Source of the DNA: JAKRSE01 sp943369295
GTDB lineage: Bacteria > Armatimonadota > Fimbriimonadia > Fimbriimonadales > Fimbriimonadaceae
Direction: 5' to 3'
DNA length: 64,000 nt
Assembly (NCBI GenBank): GCA_943369295.1
Contig: CALRMU020000006.1
Location: 62,001-126,000 of the forward strand
The notes under the pieces are model-generated. The model worked only from the letters and a program-made list of their open reading frames with translations. It ran no database searches and was not told the origin of the DNA. Each line of letters begins with the position of its first letter. The first letter of the stretch is position 1. The position numbers and the translations under genes were made by a program. Positions 40,536-50,396 of the stretch are shown here, piece by piece.

Positions 40536-42332
40536 TTACTCGGGATCATTGCCGGCAGGCTTTGCCTCCGGCTTTCGAGCTTCTTTTGGCTTCGCCATAG
40601 GCTCAGCCGTCTTGACCGCCTGAGTCAAGGAGTTAAGGTCTCCGCCAGAAAGACCGATCTCCTTCATCAAGGAATCGACCAAGGGTGCCTGTCCCCGATA
40701 GCGGAGAGCGGAAGAGACCAGCTGATCAGCCAGGCTGCCCCCGTCGCCAGAACCGTTTGAGCCGCCGCCATGAGATGACCCGCCAGTCAGACCATCCACC
40801 TGAATGATCTTGATGCCCTCGATCTGCTCCATCGGCTTCACGCTCTCGCGGATGATGCTCGGCAGGTTCTCGATCAGGATCTGCTTGATTCTGGCTTCGA
40901 GAATAGCAGCGTTCAGGATGTTATCGGCTTCGTTGAGCTTGCGCTTGCCTTCGGCTTCAACCTCAAGAGTCTTGGCCCTGGCGTCGGCCAGCAGCCTTTC
41001 GGCTTCTGCGGCACCTTCAGCAGCGATCCTTTCTTTAGACGACTGAGCTTCAGCCAGAGTCTTGACTGCTTCGGCCTGGTCGAGGGCCGCAGATTTTTCA
41101 GCCGTTGCCGCGACCTTGATCTTGATTGCAGATCGCTCCGCTTCTTCGCTGGCCAAAACCAGCTCGATTGACTTGCGTCTTTCGGCTGTTTCGAGCTCGC
41201 GGGCGGTGGTGACTCTTTCTTCGGCTCTTACGGCTTCGGCTCTGGCGTCGGCGGCGAGGGCCTCGGCTTCGCTCTTCGCTTTGCTCTTTTCGGCAATGGC
41301 GATGGCTCTGTCCTGTTCGGCGAGTTCAAGTGACTTCTGCTTTTCAATCTCAGCCGATTCGACCAGCTTGGCCTTCATGACCTCCTGTTCGCTGACTGCC
41401 CTTTCGAGGTCGATTCTCTGCTCTTCAACCTTGCGCTTGGCATCAAGACTGGCTTTCTCGGTCAGCTGCTGAGCTTCAATCTCTGCCTGCTTTGCTTCCT
41501 GTCCTCGGGCGGCCTGCTCTCTAGCGATCTCGGCATTCTGCTGAGCGCGCCTCATTTCAATCTCTCTCTGCTGAGCCAAGCGGACAAATTCCTGTTCCTG
41601 ACTGAGTGTGAGGGACTGCTTTTCTGCTTCAAGATTCTTCAGCTGAATCTGAACCCTGGTTTCCTGCTCAATATCGTTGCGCTGCTTTCGCTTGGCTTCA
41701 ATGATTTCGGTCAGCTTCGCAAGGCCTTGAGCGTCGAAGGCGTTCTGAGGGTTCAAAAACTCTTGGCTTGTCTGGTCCAATGCGGTCAAGGAGACTGATT
41801 CCAGTTCAAGACCGTTCTTCAAAATGTCTTCGCTCACCGTTGTCTGGACGCGCTGGACAAATTCGCCACGCTTTTCGTGCAGCTCTTCCATCGTCAGCTC
41901 GGCAGCGACTGATCGAAGGGCGTCAACGAACTTGCCTTCGACCAGTTCCTTCAGCTGTTCTGGCTTCATGGTGCGGGCGCCAAGGGTCTGGGCCGAGTCA
42001 GCAATGGCGTCTTCGGTCGGCTTGACTCGCACAAAGAACTCGGCCTGAACGTCGACTCTCATTCGGTCTTTGGTAATCAGGCCAGCTTCGTTGCTGCGGG
42101 CGACGTTGAGGCGCATGGTGTTCATGTTCACCTCAATCGTCTCCTGCAGAATCGGCAGCACCAAGGCGCCGCCGTTCATCACAATTTTCTGTCCGCCAAA
42201 ACCTGTTCTTACAAAGGCTCTCTCTTTGCTTGCTCTTTTGTAAAGGCGAGAAACAATGAGGCCGATGACAAAAAGGCCGACAAATACGATGCCGAAAACT
42301 ACGGCGATAAATGTAAGTTGTTCTTGAGGCAT
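40536..42332 (-). CDS. yqiK: flotillin family protein (YqiK-like)
   Basis: 598 aa. N-terminal TM (8-30), then an SPFH/band-7 domain to about 200 beginning SKERAFVRTGFGGQKIV. A long Ala/Glu/Lys coiled coil (about 205-470) holds many EA and ARAEAVRAEE-type repeats, followed by a short Gly/Ser tract (near 510) and a Lys/Pro-rich tail. Flotillins scaffold membrane microdomains; YqiK pairs with YqiJ, the gene 4 nt upstream in this operon. It may cooperate with the MgtE transporter next door, but that is only proximity. Location is the inner membrane with a large cytosolic coil. Confidence 0.85.
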   Translation of the reverse strand: MPQEQLTFIAVVFGIVFVGLFVIGLIVSRLYKRASKERAFVRTGFGGQKIVMNGGALVLPILQETIEVNMNTMRLNVARSNEAGLITKDRMRVDVQAEFFVRVKPTEDAIADSAQTLGARTMKPEQLKELVEGKFVDALRSVAAELTMEELHEKRGEFVQRVQTTVSEDILKNGLELESVSLTALDQTSQEFLNPQNAFDAQGLAKLTEIIEAKRKQRNDIEQETRVQIQLKNLEAEKQSLTLSQEQEFVRLAQQREIEMRRAQQNAEIAREQAARGQEAKQAEIEAQQLTEKASLDAKRKVEEQRIDLERAVSEQEVMKAKLVESAEIEKQKSLELAEQDRAIAIAEKSKAKSEAEALAADARAEAVRAEERVTTARELETAERRKSIELVLASEEAERSAIKIKVAATAEKSAALDQAEAVKTLAEAQSSKERIAAEGAAEAERLLADARAKTLEVEAEGKRKLNEADNILNAAILEARIKQILIENLPSIIRESVKPMEQIEGIKIIQVDGLTGGSSHGGGSNGSGDGGSLADQLVSSALRYRGQAPLVDSLMKEIGLSGGDLNSLTQAVKTAEPMAKPKEARKPEAKPAGNDPE

Positions 42333-42336
42333 GGTG

Positions 42337-42990
42337 TTATTTAACGTCCTGGTTCAATGATTCAAAGTCGATGTTGTTGAGGTCAAAACCTTCAGCTGGC
42401 ACCGCAAAATACTTGGGTCCCTTTCTCAGCAGCAGAACGACTTCCATTCCTTCCGGAAGAGAATCTTCGTGCCTTGCTGGCTGCACTAAAAAGTAATGAA
42501 CTTGGCCATGCTCATCGGTCAGCTTGGCCTGAGCGGGGAGATCTTTCGTAGCGGTTCCGCCGACGATGCTTGCACTTTTTCCAATAAAAGAATCGCTATG
42601 GACGGCGGTTGTGTGCTCTTTAAGCTTCACTTTCTTAAAGAGTCTGCCTGTCATGTTCGCCAAAACTAGAGTCAAAGCGAGGGCCGGCAGAATCGCCAGC
42701 CATCCGCTTAGGAAGCTGCCTGTTAAGCTCTTTGCAGTTACCTGGGTGATAAAGCCGCCCAGAAAAAAGGAGGCAGAAGTGACGACTACAAGAATGCTGC
42801 TGGGGGTGGCTGTGATTCCTAAGAAATCCAGCATTGTGTCAACGGGTGAATTGATTTCAGCGTCCAGATCCGTGTCGCCGATGAATCCCAAAAGGCTAGC
42901 TGCAACGACCAACAAAGCCAAAGCAAACAGCACTGCCAATGCCACCAAGAACGGAGTGTTCTGGGGAGAACTAAAAAATTCCTGAAGCAT
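42337..42990 (-). CDS. yqiJ: YqiJ family membrane protein (OB-fold, NfeD-related)
   Basis: 217 aa. Two or three TM segments (about 15-37, 65-85, 95-112) are followed by an OB-fold domain of about 90 residues (GKSASIVGGTATKDLPAQAKL...). An acidic TDLDAEINS loop lies between TM1 and TM2. The gene precedes yqiK in the same operon, as in E. coli, where the pair forms a flotillin-NfeD-type system in which the OB domain is thought to help microdomain assembly. A GAAGGTAG ribosome site precedes ATG. Confidence 0.8.
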   Translation of the reverse strand: MLQEFFSSPQNTPFLVALAVLFALALLVVAASLLGFIGDTDLDAEINSPVDTMLDFLGITATPSSILVVVTSASFFLGGFITQVTAKSLTGSFLSGWLAILPALALTLVLANMTGRLFKKVKLKEHTTAVHSDSFIGKSASIVGGTATKDLPAQAKLTDEHGQVHYFLVQPARHEDSLPEGMEVVLLLRKGPKYFAVPAEGFDLNNIDFESLNQDVK

Positions 42991-43075
42991 CTACCTTCAT
43001 TCAGTGCTTACCCGGAAAACAAAATGGAGGTTTGCTTTATAGGGCCTTATTTTTTGCTGGAGGTGAGCAGAAGGG

Positions 43076-44452
43076 CTAAGGCGAGCGGGTGATGACTCGA
43101 CGAGCGATTTCGAAGTAGATGACCAAGCCTGTTGCGTCGACGAGGGTGGTCACCAAAGGGGCCGAAAGCACGGCCGGATCGATGCCAAGCTTTTTGGCCG
43201 CAATCGGCAGACAGCTGCCCACTGTGCTTGCCCAAATGATGATGCAGGGCAGGGCCAGAGCGATCAGAAGGCTCATTTGGAAACCAGCGGACCAACCGAT
43301 AGGGGCGGGAGCAAAAGCACGAAAAGCTCCGACCAATCCCAGGGTCGCTCCAATCATGCAGGCTACGGCCCACTCTCGACCGATGACCTTAAACCAATCT
43401 TTGGAAGTGATTTCGCCCAGAGCCAAAGATCGGGTGATGGTGGAGGTCACCTGAGAACCAGCATTGCCCCCGGCACCAATCAAGAGAGGGACAAAGTACA
43501 TCAGGGGGCTGATCGCCAGGCTTTCATCCGATTGGCCGTAGTGCCGCAGAACATGACCTGTTAAAGTTTCTGCCACAAACAAGGCTAGAAGCCAGGGCAT
43601 TCTTCGGGCGTAGAGCTGCCAAGGGTTGAGCGAGAGATAGGCTTCAACCGTTCCGGAGACGCCACCCAGAGCCAGAACGTCTTTGGTGTCTGCATCCTGC
43701 AGAATCTCCTGGGCGTCGTCTCCTGTAAAGATTCCTAAGAGCTGTCCAGAATCGTCCAGCACTGGCAGGGCATAGAAGCCATATTTCGCCATGGTTCGTG
43801 CAGATTCTTCGTCAGAATCTGAAACCAAGACTGAAACCATGTCTTTGTTCATCACCTCAGAGGCAAGCATCTGAGGGTGGGCTCGAAGCAGACGCCTAAT
43901 TGAGATGATTCCAATAAGTTTTCTGAAATCATCTACAACATAGACGGCCATAACCGATTCGTATTTCTCTTGGTTGGCCGATCGTAGATCGACCAAGAGA
44001 GATTCCACTGTGGCGTAGGGGGAAGCCCAGAAATAGGCTTCCGTCATCAACCGGCCGACGGAGCCCTTGGGGTAGTTCTGAAGGCGTCGAATCTCCGCAG
44101 CATCTTGGGGCGGAATAAGACCAAGCAGCCTCTCCCACCTCTCCTCATCAATCTCTTCCTGTAGATCGATAGCGTCGTCCATGGGCAGGACATCGAGGTA
44201 GGCCGCCAGGAGTCTGTCTTCTAGCAGGGGGACGACAAGCCTGACTCTTGTGGTGGGGGCATCGACCAGAATCTGAGCCGCAACTTCCGGCTCCATGTGG
44301 CCCAATGCCTGGGCAGTTTCTTCTGGAGTCAGCAGAAGAATGGCGTCGGCCAGATCCTCAGGCCGAGCAAAGTCGAAATCAACTGGCCGGGCAGAGGGTT
44401 TGGTTCGGGCAAGCGATCGCAGCTTCTCCGCGAGCTTTTCGACTAGGGCCAT
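43076..44452 (-). CDS. mgtE: magnesium transporter MgtE
   Basis: 458 aa. N-domain (superhelical, 20-140), two CBS domains (about 145-270) with YVVDDFRKLIGII, and a C-terminal five-helix channel with GAGGNAGSQ (about 325), the conserved loop of the pore. Intracellular Mg2+ binds the N- and CBS domains and closes the channel. All parts are present and length matches. It is divergent from tilS; the two starts are separated by about 100 bp. A GGAG ribosome site precedes ATG 44452. Confidence 0.95.
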   Translation of the reverse strand: MALVEKLAEKLRSLARTKPSARPVDFDFARPEDLADAILLLTPEETAQALGHMEPEVAAQILVDAPTTRVRLVVPLLEDRLLAAYLDVLPMDDAIDLQEEIDEERWERLLGLIPPQDAAEIRRLQNYPKGSVGRLMTEAYFWASPYATVESLLVDLRSANQEKYESVMAVYVVDDFRKLIGIISIRRLLRAHPQMLASEVMNKDMVSVLVSDSDEESARTMAKYGFYALPVLDDSGQLLGIFTGDDAQEILQDADTKDVLALGGVSGTVEAYLSLNPWQLYARRMPWLLALFVAETLTGHVLRHYGQSDESLAISPLMYFVPLLIGAGGNAGSQVTSTITRSLALGEITSKDWFKVIGREWAVACMIGATLGLVGAFRAFAPAPIGWSAGFQMSLLIALALPCIIIWASTVGSCLPIAAKKLGIDPAVLSAPLVTTLVDATGLVIYFEIARRVITRSP

Positions 44453-44558
44453 CGCTCATCTCCATTGCCTCCCAAAAGTGCGCCCTCCAAGGGACTTGAA
44501 GTCCTGCAGGGCTGATTTCAGACTACCCAGGGGGGCTGCCAGGTGCCATCCTCTTTGT

Positions 44559-45953
44559 GTGCTCAGGGCCTTTCGGCAAGTGATCGAGGACCATTTGCCG
44601 CTCTTCCCCCCCGGCCCTTTCCTGGTCGGATTTTCGGGAGGGGCGGATTCAACCTGCCTTCTAGACCTCTTTCACGAAGCAGGCTTTGATGTCTGCGCAT
44701 GTCACCTCAACCACGGCATGCTGCCAGAAGCCGATGCCAATGAGGAGGCCTGCCGCACCTTCTGCGATCAAAGAGGCATTCCTTTTCTTTCCGGCAAGGC
44801 AGATGTCCCGGCTCTCAAGGCAGCGACCGGCATGGGCTGGGAAGAAGCAGGGAGATGGGCTCGACGAGCCTTTTTCGGACAGGCTAGAACGGCCCTTGGG
44901 GCCTCGGTTGTCGCCTTGGCCCACACCCTGGATGACCAGGCCGAAACGGTTTTGATGAACATGGCGAGGGGGGCCAGCATGAGGGGAATGGGCGGCATGC
45001 AGACTTACCGAGAAGGGATTTTTCGCCCCCTGCTGGGGTTCAGCAAGGCCGAAGTTCAGGAATGGTGCCTTTCACGAGGTTTAAGCTGGTACGAGGACCC
45101 CACCAATCAAGACACGACCTTGGTTCGGTCTCGCCTGAGATACAAGGTGATGCCGGAGCTGGCAGCAATCAACCCACAAGCTATTCATGCCATTGGCCGA
45201 GCGGCAGCTTTGATTCAAGAAGAGGACAGGTTCCTAAACGGAATGGCGGCAGGAGCCTTGGAGCAGGCCGAACTGCCGATCAATGGTCAGCTTAAGTTCC
45301 TTACCGAAGACTGCGAAGCTTCTTTCGATCTTCTGCGCATGACGGCACTGCCCAAAGTGCTTTTGACCCGAGCGCTAAGGCTGGCGGCTGAGGCAGTCGG
45401 TGGCAGTTTGGATCATCGCCAGACCACAACCATCATCGAAAGTCTGGCCGGTCAGGGAACAGGTTCTGTGACCACCGAGGAAGCCAAGGTCACCATTACT
45501 TGGACCAAAGATAAGATTCACTTCACTCAAGGTCAGCCGACCGAACCCTTCAGAACTCTTGTCACCCTTCCCGGAGAAACTGACAGCCTTGAATTCGGAT
45601 GGACCTTGACGGCAAGATTCGAATCCGCCGATTGGCAGCCGGGTCCGGGAGAGCAGGCGATCCTTGCGCGAATCGATGCAGCCAAAGTCCAAGGGCAGCT
45701 TTTCCTTCGCTCGGCTCAAACAGGGGACAAGATGGCCCCCTTAGGAATGACAGGTTCTAAGCTGGTTAGCGACATCTACAACGAGATGAAGCTGACTCAG
45801 GCCGCGAAGGCCAGACTGCCCGTGATCTGCGACTTTGTCGGCCCTCTGTGGCTGCCCAACGGGCCGATCAGCGAGCGAGTTAAGCTAACTTCAGATACAG
45901 AAAGGCTGATTATCCTGACCTTTGCGCCTCTTCGGGCCCAGAGCCAATCATAA
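44559..45953 (+). CDS. tilS: tRNA(Ile)-lysidine synthase TilS
   Basis: 464 aa from GTG 44559. The PP-loop ATP-pyrophosphatase domain begins with SGGADS at about 26-31; it attaches lysine to C34 of tRNA-Ile(CAU), changing its decoding from AUG to AUA. Also seen: HLNHGMLPEAD near 51, LAHTLDDQAET near 125, and 'WYEDPTNQD' near 180. The C-terminal TilS_C part with 'LRSAQTGDKMAPLGMTGSKLVSD' (here 385-410) recognises tRNA. The longer reading from 44295 overlaps mgtE and has a low-complexity leader, so it was rejected. An ftsH gene follows, as commonly seen. Confidence 0.9.
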   Translation: MLRAFRQVIEDHLPLFPPGPFLVGFSGGADSTCLLDLFHEAGFDVCACHLNHGMLPEADANEEACRTFCDQRGIPFLSGKADVPALKAATGMGWEEAGRWARRAFFGQARTALGASVVALAHTLDDQAETVLMNMARGASMRGMGGMQTYREGIFRPLLGFSKAEVQEWCLSRGLSWYEDPTNQDTTLVRSRLRYKVMPELAAINPQAIHAIGRAAALIQEEDRFLNGMAAGALEQAELPINGQLKFLTEDCEASFDLLRMTALPKVLLTRALRLAAEAVGGSLDHRQTTTIIESLAGQGTGSVTTEEAKVTITWTKDKIHFTQGQPTEPFRTLVTLPGETDSLEFGWTLTARFESADWQPGPGEQAILARIDAAKVQGQLFLRSAQTGDKMAPLGMTGSKLVSDIYNEMKLTQAAKARLPVICDFVGPLWLPNGPISERVKLTSDTERLIILTFAPLRAQSQS

Positions 45954-46027
45954 TGGACGGAACGGCGGTCTTAGCTCAGGCGTAGGCCACTGTGAGGGGT
46001 GAATCCCCGCACAAGGAAGACGAAGTC

Positions 46028-48019
<1,992 letters not shown>

Positions 48020-48040
48020 CTGAAGCTGCCGGAAGGAAAA

Positions 48041-48080
48041 ATGGTGGATGGAGTTGAACTCCATCCACCATCTTGCTTTT
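48041..48080 (+). terminator. rho-independent terminator after ftsH
   Basis: ATGGTGGATGGAG (48041-48053) and CTCCATCCACCAT (48059-48071) form a perfect 13-bp stem with loop TTGAA, followed by CTTGCTTTT. The stem is strong, the T-run broken. Region 48081-48191 holds no gene. Confidence 0.85.
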
Positions 48081-48191
48081 GCAAGACCTGCAGCTTTAAA
48101 TCCGGCTTAGCAAGCCTGGGAATTCAATCGAGATTTCTCACTTTAAAAGGGTAAGCAAAAAGTGAATCCTGCCGACAATTGCCACTAACCC

Positions 48192-49031
48192 ATGGTCTCT
48201 CCGCGTCTGGCAAACGATCCGCCGCCAAGCTCTCCTTCTGAGCTTGTCGTCGCATCTGTGCGTCAGCATCGACGGCTGGATGGGCTTCTAGATCGGCTTA
48301 GACTGCTGGCGGAAATCGGAGAATCCAGCGCCTCCTGTGTCGACCGCATGATCAACGCGGAGCAGGATAGAGCCAAAGTAACCTTGGCTTTCCTGGCTGC
48401 TGGAGTGATGGGTCAGACTCCCTGTACGGCATCGAGCTTAGAAGAAGCCGCCAATCTTTTGGGCTGGGGAGCTGTGATTCAGGCCAGCCAAGCTGTGCTT
48501 TATATGGCGGCCTGTCGCGAGATTGGCAAGGATTTAGGAGTCACTGGCATGGGGCTCTTTCGACGATCTCTGCTGACGGGAATTGCAGCTAGAACCCTCG
48601 GTCAGGGAATGAGAATGCCTGAGAGCGATTCCTTTACCCTTGGCCTTCTGCAGGATCTTGGAGTCCTTGGCATTTCAGCTTGGAAGAAAGAAGTTTACGC
48701 TGAATGGATTGAAAGTGAAGATGGTCCGGACTGGACTTGGGAGAGAGACACTTTTGGCATTGATCACACGCAGGCTGGGCTTGCTCTTTTGATCTATCGC
48801 GGATTTAAGCCAGCACTCTGCGAAGCCGCTGCCTTTCACCATGGTCCGCTTGAAAGAATTTCTGTCTCGGCCAGACTTGCCTCTTGTGCTGTGACTTTAG
48901 CTTTGAATCCAGAAGATGAGTTGATGCAGGTGCATATTGCTAAAGCACTTGGAGTCAACAACATCTGTGCTGGAGAGGCGGCGGAAAGGGTGCGGCTTGC
49001 ACGAGTCGGCCTTTCCCGTCTGCTTCGATAA
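48192..49031 (+). CDS. HDOD domain protein
   Basis: 279 aa. After a short proline-rich leader comes a helical HDOD domain with LLGWGAVIQASQAVLY near 97, DLGVLGI near 158, HTQAGLALLIYRGFKPALCEAAAFHHGP near 205-232. HDOD proteins resemble HD phosphohydrolases but lack metal-binding residues, and act as signalling scaffolds in bacterial regulation; their targets are unknown. No output domain is attached. GACAAT lies 13 nt upstream of ATG, without a ribosome site. Confidence 0.8.
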   Translation: MVSPRLANDPPPSSPSELVVASVRQHRRLDGLLDRLRLLAEIGESSASCVDRMINAEQDRAKVTLAFLAAGVMGQTPCTASSLEEAANLLGWGAVIQASQAVLYMAACREIGKDLGVTGMGLFRRSLLTGIAARTLGQGMRMPESDSFTLGLLQDLGVLGISAWKKEVYAEWIESEDGPDWTWERDTFGIDHTQAGLALLIYRGFKPALCEAAAFHHGPLERISVSARLASCAVTLALNPEDELMQVHIAKALGVNNICAGEAAERVRLARVGLSRLLR

Positions 49032-49058
49032 GCCATTTCAAGGCACAATCTTGGCAAG

Positions 49059-49994
49059 GTGCGCTTTTACCTTTGTCCTTTTGTTTCCGGCGACTTCACT
49101 TTGAAGGCTGACCCAAGTGATGGGGTTTGGCAGAAATCTGCCTGGAGTGAAGACTTTTTGGACATTCAGGGTCCAAGCCTGCCCGCCCCTCGGCACCGAA
49201 CAAGGTTCAAAGCTGCATGGAATTCTAAAGGAATCGCCTTTTTGGCAGAACTGGAAGAACCCCACATTTGGGCCACCTTGACCGAACATGATTCGGTGAT
49301 TTTTAGAGACAACGACTTCGAGCTCTTTCTAGATCCTGATGGCGACAGCCATAACTACCTTGAGTTCGAGATCAATGCCTTTGGCACCACCTGGGATCTT
49401 CTGCTTCCCCGCCCTTACCGGGCTGGTGGCCCCGCTCTGGATGGCTACGAGGTGCAGGGGATGAAATCTGCTGTGAGGATTGAGGGGACGGTCAATGACC
49501 CTTCTGATAAGGACAAAGGCTGGTGGGTCGAGATGTTCATCCCTTGGGAAGGGCTGGAAGACTATTCCGGCACTCGCCTGCCTCCGCAGAAGGGCGACCA
49601 GTGGCGGATCAACTTCTCCCGCGTGCAGTGGCTGACCGACATCGTTGAGGGCAAGTATGTGAAGCGGCCCAACCAGCCAGAAGACAACTGGGTTTGGTCG
49701 CCCCAGGGCTTTATTGACATGCACCAGCCAGAAAGGTGGGGGGTTATGCAGTTTGCTTTGGAGCCAGACGAAGCTATTCTTCCCCTTCAAGGTGCTGCGG
49801 CAAGAGAGACCCTCTTTCTCTTTTGGAAGGCACAGGAAGCTTATCGTCGAGATAAGAAAACTTGGGCAGCGAGCCTCGGCGAACTGGGTGGAACCTGGCC
49901 GACCGAGCTGATTTTTGAAGGGGGCCACAAGGCATGGTCCGCCGAACTCGAAGGCTGGGTGATAGACCAAACCTCTCGAACTTGGCGGACCTAA
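49059..49994 (+). CDS. CBM9-like carbohydrate-binding protein
   Basis: 311 aa from GTG 49059. The fold looks like a jelly-roll: 'DFTLKADPSDGVWQKSAWSEDF' near 12-33, then 'RTRFKAAWNSKGIAFLAEL', 'FRDNDFELFLDPDGDSHNYLEFEINAFGTTWDLLL' and GWWVEMFIPWEGL. These blocks match the family 9 carbohydrate-binding module (DOMON-like) found in secreted enzymes. The C-terminal 70 residues are helical, with WGVMQF and 'LFLFWKAQEAYRR'. No signal peptide was found, odd for a CBM9-type protein; the true start may be upstream but no good candidate exists. CACAAT sits 9 nt before the start. Confidence 0.75.
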   Translation: MRFYLCPFVSGDFTLKADPSDGVWQKSAWSEDFLDIQGPSLPAPRHRTRFKAAWNSKGIAFLAELEEPHIWATLTEHDSVIFRDNDFELFLDPDGDSHNYLEFEINAFGTTWDLLLPRPYRAGGPALDGYEVQGMKSAVRIEGTVNDPSDKDKGWWVEMFIPWEGLEDYSGTRLPPQKGDQWRINFSRVQWLTDIVEGKYVKRPNQPEDNWVWSPQGFIDMHQPERWGVMQFALEPDEAILPLQGAAARETLFLFWKAQEAYRRDKKTWAASLGELGGTWPTELIFEGGHKAWSAELEGWVIDQTSRTWRT

Positions 49995-50005
49995 GTTTGC
50001 CTTAA

Positions 50006-50317
50006 CTATTCCAATGACTGGAAGATGACCGAGATGGTCACTGCTTCTGGGTGCCTTTGGTATGCCATCGACATGGCTCGGCCGCTTTCGTGGCCCAGCT
50101 CGTCATAAATGGCTCTTTCTTTGCTGATCATGGTGCCAGCTTCGCTGGGCAGAACGATGACGCTGACAATACGGAGGTTGTGCTGGTTGGCGTGATCCGC
50201 AATGTGATCCAAAGCCTCGCGCAGCTCCATCGTGTTAGGTTCGTAAAGGTCTTCGTCTGTGTTCTTTTCGTGTCGGCTCTTGTAATGAACCTCAACGGTC
50301 ATCGTGCTGGTCGTCAT
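50006..50317 (-). CDS. small protein of unknown function
   Basis: 103 aa, soluble. A beta-strand start (MTVEVHYKSRHEKNTDEDLYEP) leads to a helix (NTMELREALDHIADHANQ), a strand (LRIVSVIVLPSEAG) and a C-terminal pair of strands. The alternating alpha-beta pattern suggests a compact domain. A ribosome site GGGAG lies before the ATG, and TACAAT at 50343-50338 is a reasonable -10, so it is probably a real gene. No family recognised. Confidence 0.65.
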   Translation of the reverse strand: MTTSTMTVEVHYKSRHEKNTDEDLYEPNTMELREALDHIADHANQHNLRIVSVIVLPSEAGTMISKERAIYDELGHESGRAMSMAYQRHPEAVTISVIFQSLE

Positions 50318-50396
50318 TGGTCGTCTCCCGCACCTTTATTGTAGAGGCGCTTTCTGTAAACGAAAGCTGCAGTTTTTGGGCAGATAGGACCTCAAC

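Noticed and set aside
44295..44558. N-terminal extension of TilS into mgtE
   Set aside because: Ser/Arg-rich low-complexity sequence, antisense to conserved mgtE codons; the PP-loop needs only the start at 44559.
45985..46010. GCCACTG resembling a B12-box of cobalamin riboswitches
   Set aside because: The other conserved elements and order of the cobalamin riboswitch are missing, and the downstream gene is ftsH.
45963..46012. tRNA-like phrases (TAGCTCAG-type D-arm and a GGGGTGAATCCCC stem) before ftsH
   Set aside because: No anticodon arm, acceptor pairing or CCA-compatible end can be drawn; the stem is only four pairs.
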